From: Novosphingobium sp.
GTDB lineage: Bacteria; Pseudomonadota; Alphaproteobacteria; Sphingomonadales; Sphingomonadaceae
Assembly (NCBI GenBank): GCA_026400375.1
Contig: JAPLPG010000235.1
Span: 20,248-84,247 of the forward strand
Reading direction: 5' to 3'
Length of the DNA stretch: 64,000 nucleotides
Part shown: positions 58,400-64,000 of the stretch, one piece after another
How the letters are laid out: each line of letters begins with the position of its first letter
How positions within the stretch are numbered: the first letter of the stretch is position 1
Made by a program: the position numbers and the translations under genes
The notes under the pieces: model-generated
The model's input: the letters and a program-made list of their open reading frames with translations, nothing else
The model's database searches: none
Told to the model about the DNA's origin: nothing

Positions 58400-60706
58400 T
58401 CAGAAGCTTGCGTCGAACGACAGGCCGACCACGCGTGCGGTCAGCCCGCCTACTGGCCATGCCCGGATGCCGCCGTCAATCGAACCGGCAAACGAATTGG
58501 CAAGGTAGGCGGTGGGTTCGCGCTGCTTGGTCAGGTTGCGCACGAAGATCGAGGCGCGCCAGGCGCTGTCTTCATCGCGCACGCCGATCGCGCCGCCGAT
58601 GGTCGCGTGGGCCGGGAAGCGATAGCGCGGATCGGCACGGGCGGCGAGCAGGGTCGCGCTCTTGTAGACGACGTTGGCGTTGAGGAAGCCCAGTACATCG
58701 CCAAACACCGCGCGCGAATATTCGCCCGAAAGCGAGGCCTTGTGGCGCGGGGCGAAGACCAGCTGCTGGCCGCCGATGTTCACGCCATCGTCCGACAGGA
58801 AGCCGGTGGGGTACTTGACCACGTTGAACTGATAGCCCGCATTGAAGGTCAGGTTGTCGCTGACCTTGCCGAAGGCGCTCAGTTCGAACCCGCGCGAGAC
58901 GACCGAGGGGATGTTGTTGGCGACCGACACCAGTTGGGTGTTGATCAGCAGCTGGGTCTGGCTCTGGAAGTTGCGCGTCTTGTTGTAATAGGCGTTGGCT
59001 TCCAGCTGGACGCCCGGGGCGACCGCATACTTGACGCCCAGTTCGAAGGCGTCGGCCAGTTCGGGCTTGAGGTTGACCGTGGCCACGCTGGGATCGGCAT
59101 TCACCACCAGCGCAGGCGTCTTGTAGCCGCGCGCATAGGAGGCATAGACGTTGAGATCGCTGTTGGGCTGGTAGCGCAGGCCAATGCGGCCCGACACGTT
59201 CTCGTCCTTGATCGAGGAGCGGTTGGTGGTGGTGACCCGGTTCAGCCCAAGGCCGAGCGAAGTCGAGAAATCGGTGTAGCGCAGCCCGCCGAAGAGATCG
59301 ATCTGGTCCGACAGGTTGACCGTGACATCGGCAAAGGCGGCGTAAGTCCGGCTTTGCGTATCTTCGCGGGTGAACGTGGGAACCCCGGCGCCGGGGATGC
59401 AGAACGTGCCGGCCGCGGTGCAGATGCTGAAGCCGACGCGATCGGCAGGCGTGCGCGCACCAAACGTGCCGCCGAGTGGCAGCTGATCGTAGTTGTACTT
59501 GGCATAGAACAGCCCGCTGACCACGTCGAAGCCGCTGCCGCTGTAGTTGGCGCGCAGTTCCTGGGTGAACTGGTTGACCTTGTTCAGCAGGTTTTCGCTG
59601 CGGGCCGACGCCGCGCCTGCCAGGCGGGTAAAGTCCTGCCGGGCCACTTCACGCTGAAGCTTGCGATACGACGTGATCGAGGTCAGCGTGACATCGCCAA
59701 GGTCGAGATCGACCATGCCCGAAAGGCTCAGCACTTCGCTCTGCTGGGCAGGTTCGAGTTCGGAGCAATACTGTTCGGCGCGGGCGCTGATGGTCATGCC
59801 GCAGTTGCCGGCAGGATTGGTGAAGGCGTTGTTCGATGCGGCGCTGTTGGGCCGCCCGGTGGGCGCAATGGCAAGAACGAAGAAGTTCGTGCCGCGCGAG
59901 CGGTTATTGTTGTATTCGGCGGTCAGGTTCAACGTCAGCGTCTCGGTCGGCTTGGCCAGGATGCGGCCGCGCACGCCGATATCGCGGATGTTCGAATCAT
60001 TTCCGAGCTTGACGTTGCGCTGCAGGCCCTTTTCCTGGCGGAGCTGGCTGGCCACGCGCACCGCTATCTTGTCGGACAGGGGGGCATTGATCGCGCCGCG
60101 CAGGACGAGCAGGCCATATTCCGCACCGGCCGTGCCCTTGTCGGCAAAGTCTGCACCGAACTGGGCGCTGTAGCCATCGAGGCTGGGCGCGACCGAGCGG
60201 ACATTGACCACGCCAGCCGAGGCCGATTGGCCGAACAGCGTGCCCTGCGGGCCGCGCAGAACTTCGACTTGGCCCATGTCGAACAGTTGCGGGAAGGCAA
60301 GGTTGCCCTGCGGCACGTCATCGACGACAAAGGCCACCGACGGGGTGACCGAGGAATTGAACACCGCGGTGCCGAGGCCGCGCAGGCGGGCACCACCGTT
60401 GTTTTCGCCGCCCGAAGTCTGGCTGACTTCAAGCGCGGGGGTGATGCGCTGCAGATCGGTCAGGGTGTAGATCTGGTCGCGCGCCAGCTGTTCTGTGGTG
60501 GCAACCGACACCGAAACCGGCACTTCCAGCAGGGTTTCCACGCGGCGGCGCGCAGTGACGACGATGGCGGAATCATCGCTGGCAGCGGTTTCGTCGGCGC
60601 TTTGCGGCGCGGCTGTGGTCTGCGCTTGCGCGGCTGTGGCCAGCGCCAGCAGTGATACCGTGCAAATGTGTGCTGTCGTGATCGCAAGCGATTTCAGGCT
60701 GATCAT
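58400..60706 (-). CDS. TonB-dependent outer membrane receptor heading the aromatic operon
   Basis: 768 residues from the ATG at 60706, preceded by GGGAGGGA. A signal peptide (MISLKSLAITTAHICTVSLLALATAAQAQ) precedes the TonB-box region 'DDSAIVVTARRRVETLLEVPVSVSV' and the plug 'LTDLQRITPALEVSQTSGGENNGGARLRGLGTAVFNSSVTPSVAFVVDDVPQGN'. A 22-strand barrel follows, ending in 'VVGLSFDASF' with the terminal Phe. This is the catabolic sphingomonad type, not a typical siderophore receptor. It would import the operon substrate in an energy-dependent way. The amidohydrolase gene starts 81 bases downstream. Confidence 0.93.
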   Translation of the reverse strand: MISLKSLAITTAHICTVSLLALATAAQAQTTAAPQSADETAASDDSAIVVTARRRVETLLEVPVSVSVATTEQLARDQIYTLTDLQRITPALEVSQTSGGENNGGARLRGLGTAVFNSSVTPSVAFVVDDVPQGNLAFPQLFDMGQVEVLRGPQGTLFGQSASAGVVNVRSVAPSLDGYSAQFGADFADKGTAGAEYGLLVLRGAINAPLSDKIAVRVASQLRQEKGLQRNVKLGNDSNIRDIGVRGRILAKPTETLTLNLTAEYNNNRSRGTNFFVLAIAPTGRPNSAASNNAFTNPAGNCGMTISARAEQYCSELEPAQQSEVLSLSGMVDLDLGDVTLTSITSYRKLQREVARQDFTRLAGAASARSENLLNKVNQFTQELRANYSGSGFDVVSGLFYAKYNYDQLPLGGTFGARTPADRVGFSICTAAGTFCIPGAGVPTFTREDTQSRTYAAFADVTVNLSDQIDLFGGLRYTDFSTSLGLGLNRVTTTNRSSIKDENVSGRIGLRYQPNSDLNVYASYARGYKTPALVVNADPSVATVNLKPELADAFELGVKYAVAPGVQLEANAYYNKTRNFQSQTQLLINTQLVSVANNIPSVVSRGFELSAFGKVSDNLTFNAGYQFNVVKYPTGFLSDDGVNIGGQQLVFAPRHKASLSGEYSRAVFGDVLGFLNANVVYKSATLLAARADPRYRFPAHATIGGAIGVRDEDSAWRASIFVRNLTKQREPTAYLANSFAGSIDGGIRAWPVGGLTARVVGLSFDASF

Positions 60707-60751
60707 TGTCTGTCCCTCCCTGTGGTGGCGTTCATTCGCGCTTTGACGCAT

Positions 60752-60815
60752 TGAATTGGCGCTGACAGATAGACCGGCGATCCAATTGGAAAAGCCGCTA
60801 ATATCCTATGTATGT
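60752..60815. promoter_or_regulatory. Candidate promoter/operator of the TonB receptor operon
   Basis: The inverted repeat TGAATTGG ... CCAATTGG (60752-60789) lies 46-83 bases before the receptor ATG, and AT-rich text with TATGTATGTATAAT (60808-60821) lies just beyond. The rest of the 281-base gap up to the tRNA holds no convincing ORF. No regulator gene is in the operon itself, so the controlling protein is elsewhere. Confidence 0.4.
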
Positions 60816-60987
60816 ATAATGCTGGATTATGGGATGCGCTGACGGCTGTGCTGTGGTCCGGTGCGATGTCCGGTCGCGACCGCCGCACGACGCCTGGCTT
60901 GCGGGCGGATCGTTACGCAGCGGGCGCCAAGAATCGCCTATTTTCAAGGGGATTTTCGCCTCCGCGGCGGAGAGTGCCAAGGGAGGC

Positions 60988-61061
60988 TGGAGCGGGTAGC
61001 GGGAATCGAACCCGCCTAGCTAGCTTGGAAGGCTAGTGCATTACCACTATGCTATACCCGC
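60988..61061 (-). tRNA. tRNA-Gly (anticodon UCC)
   Basis: Read on the minus strand, the acceptor stem GCGGGTA pairs with TACCCGC, followed by T and an encoded CCA. The D arm contains GCATAGTGGTAATGC. The anticodon stem-loop is CTAGC-CTTCCAA-GCTAG with anticodon TCC. The T arm is GCGGG-TTCGATT-CCCGC. Length is 74 with CCA. All four stems pair well, so this is a functional glycine tRNA reading GGA/GGG codons. Confidence 0.96.
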
Positions 61062-61171
61062 CTGGCGCATGAGGTCCGCTGTCGGACCGGAGTGCAGGGG
61101 GCGCTTGCCATGACGGGGGCGGGCTCGTCAACCTTGCATTGACGCGAACGGCGACGGGACTTGACGGAACC

Positions 61172-61203
61172 GATTCAAGATATATCTTATATCTTACTTG
61201 AAC
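61172..61203 (+). promoter_or_regulatory. Nested palindromic operator directly upstream of the DUF2218 gene
   Basis: AAGATATATCTT (61177-61188) is a perfect 12-bp palindrome, followed by ATATCTT. The outer arms TTCAAG and CTTGAA flank it symmetrically (61175-61200). It abuts the start codon with no ribosome site between, so the promoter may give a leaderless mRNA. AT-rich ATATATCTT-type palindromes are typical of PadR-family operators (memory). Confidence 0.5.
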
Positions 61204-61512
61204 ATGTCGAAAGATCCGCAAATGCCAGCCAGCCAAGCCATTGTCCCGACCGCCAGCGCCAGCCGCTACCTCCAGCAGCTGTGCAAGCACTGGGGCCACA
61301 AGTTCGAAGTTGCCTTCGATCCGCAGCACGGGCGCGTTGCCTTGCCGTTCGGGCCGGTGGAACTGAACGCCAGCGAAACCGCGCTCGAAGTGACCTGCCG
61401 GATCGAAGGCGAAGGCGATCTGGCCCGCATGCAGCAGGTCGTGGCAGATCACCTCAACCGCTTTGCCCACCGCGAAGGTGAACTGGCCTTCGACTGGAAG
61501 CCTCTTTCCTGA
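61204..61512 (+). CDS. DUF2218 family protein
   Basis: 102 residues from the ATG at 61204 (a TTG two codons earlier is used by the track). The DUF2218 pattern is clear: 'ASRYLQQLCKHWGHKFEVAFDPQHGRVALPFGPVELNASETALEVTCRIEGEGDLARMQQVVADHLNRFAHREGELAFDWKP'. The HWGHK motif with two His is strongly conserved in the family. In other bacteria DUF2218 genes occur near siderophore-interacting proteins and PadR regulators, suggesting metal homeostasis, but neither is here. No Shine-Dalgarno sequence is seen. Confidence 0.86.
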   Translation: MSKDPQMPASQAIVPTASASRYLQQLCKHWGHKFEVAFDPQHGRVALPFGPVELNASETALEVTCRIEGEGDLARMQQVVADHLNRFAHREGELAFDWKPLS

Positions 61513-61695
61513 AGATACGCCGGAAAGGGTCGGCCTGAAATCTTGCGCAGGTGTCGGGGCCGATGTGAGTCGGTGTCTGGCGCCCGCCCATGGCAGGCAC
61601 GGCCTTCACCAAAGGGTGGCCCTCATCCCGCCCGACGACACTTGCCCTTCCTCCGATAATTGTTATAGCGCATAGCGAAATCGGAGGATGCCGCA

Positions 61696-63828
61696 ATGTC
61701 TGAAGCTGGTCTGCCACATCGCACCCTGGCGCACGCCGCGCTCGATCGTTTCCTGCGCCCGAAGTCTGTCGCCGTCGTCGGTGCATCGGACAAGCCCGGT
61801 GCGCTGGGTGCGACGATTCTGACCAACCTCGATCGCAACGGCTATGCTGGCGCGATCTATCCGGTGAATCCGAAGCGCGAAGAGATCATGGGCAAGCGCT
61901 GCTATGCCTCGGTCGATGCCCTGCCCGAGGGCGTGGACGTGGCCGTTCTGGCGATCCCCCGCGCCGGCGTGCTCGACGCGGTCAAGGGCCTGGCCGCGCG
62001 CAAGTGTGGCGGCGTGGTGATCTTCGCCGCCGGGTTTGCCGAAGGAGGCGACGAGGGCCTGGCCGAACAGCGCGAGATCGCCAGAATCGCGCAAGAGGCG
62101 GGCATGGTCGTCGAAGGGCCGAACTGCCTGGGCCTGGTCAACTACGTCGATCGCATTCCGCTGACCTTCGTGGAAACCACGGCGGTGCCGCCTGCGGGCA
62201 AGCGCGCCATCGGCATCGTATCGCAATCGGGCGCGATGGCGGCGGTGCTGGGCACCATCCTGTTGGCGCGCGATGCAGGCGTATCGTACACGGTTTCGAC
62301 CGGCAACGAGGCCGCCAGCGGCGTCGAAGACTATGTCGATTGGCTGGTCGATCAGGACGATACGCACGTGATCGCGATGATCGTGGAGCAGTTCCGCAAG
62401 CCGCAGGTGTTCCTGGCGGCAGCGCGGCGGGCCAAGGCGGCGGGCAAGCCGATCGTGCTGCTGCATCCCGGCAAATCGAGCGCGGCGCGCGAATCGGCGG
62501 CTACCCATACCGGGGCAATGGCGGGCGATTACAAGCTGATGCGGGCGATGGTCGCGCGGGCAGGGGTCATCTTTGCCGAAACGCTGGAAGAACTGGGCGA
62601 CATCGCCGAGATCGCCGTGCGCTGTGCCGCGCTGCCTTCGGGCAACACCGCCGTGCTGGGCGAATCGGGTGCGTTCAAGGCGCTGACGCTGGATCTTGCC
62701 GAGGAACTCGACCTGCCGCTGGCCGATCTGCACGATGACGATTCGCCCGCGCTGCGCGTGGCGCTGCCGCCGTTCGTGCCGGTTTCGAACCCGCTCGACA
62801 TCACCGCACAGGGCCTGTCCGAACCTGCCATCTACACCCGCTGCATCGAGGCCTTGCTGGACGATGACCGCGTGGGCACGGTCCTGGCCGGGATCATCCA
62901 GGCCGAGCCGATCACCTGCGCGATCAAGTTTCCGGCAGTGCTTGCCGCGGTAGAAGGCAAGACCCTGGCCAAGCCGGTCATTTTCGCAGGGCTCGATGAA
63001 GGCGCCGATGTGCCGGCCGAGCGCGTCGCCGCGTTGCGCGCCGCCGGGCTGCCGTGGTTCCCGACCACCGAGCGGGCCTTGCGGGCGATCACCCGGCTGA
63101 CGCACTGGTCGGCGCAGGACCTGACGACCAACGATCTTCCGGCAACGCCACTGGCCGGGCTGGACGTGGTTTCGGGCGTCATCCCGGAATACAAGTCGAA
63201 GGAACTGCTTGGCCCGTTGGGCATCTCGTTCCCCAAGGGCGGCTTTGCCGACAGCGCGGAGGCGGCAGTCGCCGCGGCAGACGCGGTCGGCTATCCGGTG
63301 GCGATGAAGGCGCAGGCCGCGGCGCTGGGCCACAAGAGCGATGCCGGTGGCGTCATCCTCAACCTTGCCGATGGCGCAGCCGTGCGCGCGGCGTGGGAGC
63401 GCATTCACGCCAACGTTTCGGCCTATTCATCGGCCATCACGCTCGACGGGGTGCTGATCGAGGCGATGGGCAAGCGCGGCATGGAAATGATCGTTGGCGC
63501 CAGGAACGACCCTGAATGGGGGCCGGTGGTGCTGGCGGGCTTTGGCGGCGTGACGGCGGAGATCCTGCAGGATGTGCGGCTGCTGACCGCCGATCTGACG
63601 CAATCGGCGGTCGAGGCCGAACTGATGAAGCTGAAAAGTGCCGCGCTGCTTTCCGGATATCGCGGATCACCCGCGTTGGACGTGCCGGCACTGGCAGCGC
63701 TGATCGTCCGCATCGCCCAGGTCCTGCGCGCCGAACCCTCGATCCGCGAGATCGACCTCAACCCGGTGATCCTGCATCCGCTGGGCGAAGGCGTGGTGGC
63801 GCTGGATGCCCTGATGCTGGTGGACTAG
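61696..63828 (+). CDS. NDP-forming acyl-CoA synthetase (acetate--CoA ligase / FerA-like family)
   Basis: 710 residues. It is a fused alpha-beta form: CoA-binding domain (about 15-140, 'RPKSVAVVGASDKPGALGATILTNLDRNGYAGAIYPVNPKREEIMG'), succinyl-CoA-ligase-like domain with 'GPNCLGLVNY', 'GIVSQSGAMAAVLG' and the phospho-His region 'SAATHTGAMAGDYKLMRAMVARAGVI', and a C-terminal ATP-grasp domain from about 490 ('YPVAMKAQAAALGHKSDAGGVILNLADG', 'EIDLNPVILHP'). It makes acyl-CoA from a free acid with ATP to ADP. Relatives include feruloyl-CoA synthetase of Sphingobium, so an aromatic acid substrate is an alternative to acetate. GGAGGATGCCGCA precedes the ATG. Confidence 0.9.
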   Translation: MSEAGLPHRTLAHAALDRFLRPKSVAVVGASDKPGALGATILTNLDRNGYAGAIYPVNPKREEIMGKRCYASVDALPEGVDVAVLAIPRAGVLDAVKGLAARKCGGVVIFAAGFAEGGDEGLAEQREIARIAQEAGMVVEGPNCLGLVNYVDRIPLTFVETTAVPPAGKRAIGIVSQSGAMAAVLGTILLARDAGVSYTVSTGNEAASGVEDYVDWLVDQDDTHVIAMIVEQFRKPQVFLAAARRAKAAGKPIVLLHPGKSSAARESAATHTGAMAGDYKLMRAMVARAGVIFAETLEELGDIAEIAVRCAALPSGNTAVLGESGAFKALTLDLAEELDLPLADLHDDDSPALRVALPPFVPVSNPLDITAQGLSEPAIYTRCIEALLDDDRVGTVLAGIIQAEPITCAIKFPAVLAAVEGKTLAKPVIFAGLDEGADVPAERVAALRAAGLPWFPTTERALRAITRLTHWSAQDLTTNDLPATPLAGLDVVSGVIPEYKSKELLGPLGISFPKGGFADSAEAAVAAADAVGYPVAMKAQAAALGHKSDAGGVILNLADGAAVRAAWERIHANVSAYSSAITLDGVLIEAMGKRGMEMIVGARNDPEWGPVVLAGFGGVTAEILQDVRLLTADLTQSAVEAELMKLKSAALLSGYRGSPALDVPALAALIVRIAQVLRAEPSIREIDLNPVILHPLGEGVVALDALMLVD

Positions 63829-64000
63829 GCTTTTCGGGTGCTAGGGTCAGGACCTATTAATCGCGCCTTCGAGGCGCTGGAATGGCTAACATATCGGGCG
63901 GAAATTCGCGCCGGGAAGGCTGGTTGCCTTTCCAAGCGGATTTCGGTTCGAGATGGAAGCCATTCCAGCGTCCCAAGGGGATTTGACCAAAATGGCCCAT
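63829..64000. other. Structured non-coding tail at the right window edge
   Basis: No recognised gene. CGCTGGAATGGCT (63874-63886) is perfectly inverted as AGCCATTCCAGCG (63958-63970), and GGAAGGC/GCCTTTCC lies between them as an inner hairpin. An in-frame reading from an ATG at 63953 stays open to the edge (MEAIPASQGDLTKMAH), so a gene or an insertion element may begin here; it cannot be judged from 172 bases. Confidence 0.4.

Overview
The window is a high-GC alphaproteobacterial chromosome segment, most likely from a sphingomonad (Sphingomonadales, Novosphingobium/Sphingomonas-like). The main reasons are a bacterial serine palmitoyltransferase next to its acyl carrier protein (sphingolipid synthesis), a gene-transfer-agent head cluster, a DksA lacking most zinc cysteines, a GH106 rhamnosidase, a large TonB-dependent receptor feeding a catabolic operon, and dispersed 'TTCGACAGGCTCAG'-type repeats. 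No database search was run; product names come from recognising motifs and family layouts.

Layout. (1) 1-3.4 kb, minus strand: head end of a GTA or prophage cluster (TerS-like, TerL, portal, small linker protein, start of prohead protease), cut by the window edge. (2) 3.6-13.4 kb: housekeeping genes (DedA-like, MipA-like, GST, RluE-type pseudouridine synthase), then a sphingolipid pair (SPT + ACP) with a GDSL hydrolase, a Pycsar-effector-like membrane protein, a DivK-like receiver, and an overlapping plus-strand chain DUF3572-HAD-RidA-GDPD-GNAT. The DUF3572 gene is absent from the ORF track because it has no ATG/GTG/TTG start. (3) 13.5-15.6 kb: a lower-GC unknown gene, a Sel1 protein, DksA and PilZ. 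(4) 15.7-33.9 kb: an orphan lipoprotein, DUF4112, an SDHAF4-like protein, RsmB, Smr/MltA/Tim44-like, SecB, MurJ, TrpS, a Gly/Trp-rich lipoprotein, Dut, CoaBC (with a dispersed repeat inserted in its linker), an acyltransferase, UbiB, UbiE, a small low-GC HTH-like protein and MutM.

(5) 33.9-38.5 kb: a divergent four-gene locus: exported truncated haemoglobin + DUF3034 on minus, and cupredoxin-like protein + Cache/HAMP/GGDEF/EAL protein on plus. I consider this the best candidate for an undescribed redox or gas-sensing c-di-GMP system. (6) 38.5-52.5 kb: a self-contained L-rhamnose/rhamnoside regulon. The minus arm is rhaB-lldD-rhaT-deoR. The plus arm is rhaD(aldolase-SDR fusion)-rhaI-GH106-LysR-GH1. 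Two TTGATCAA palindromes exactly 20 bp apart lie in the shared promoter. The encoded route runs from rhamnoside to pyruvate and dihydroxyacetone phosphate. (7) 52.4-60.7 kb, minus strand: a seven-gene operon (TonB receptor, amidohydrolase, flavin aromatic hydroxylase, GlcG/HbpS-like protein, VOC extradiol-type dioxygenase, FAH-family hydrolase, HSL-type alpha/beta hydrolase) that looks like an aromatic degradation pathway of unknown substrate. (8) 61-64 kb: tRNA-Gly(UCC), a DUF2218 protein behind a palindromic AT-rich promoter, an NDP-forming acyl-CoA synthetase, and a structured non-coding tail at the window edge.
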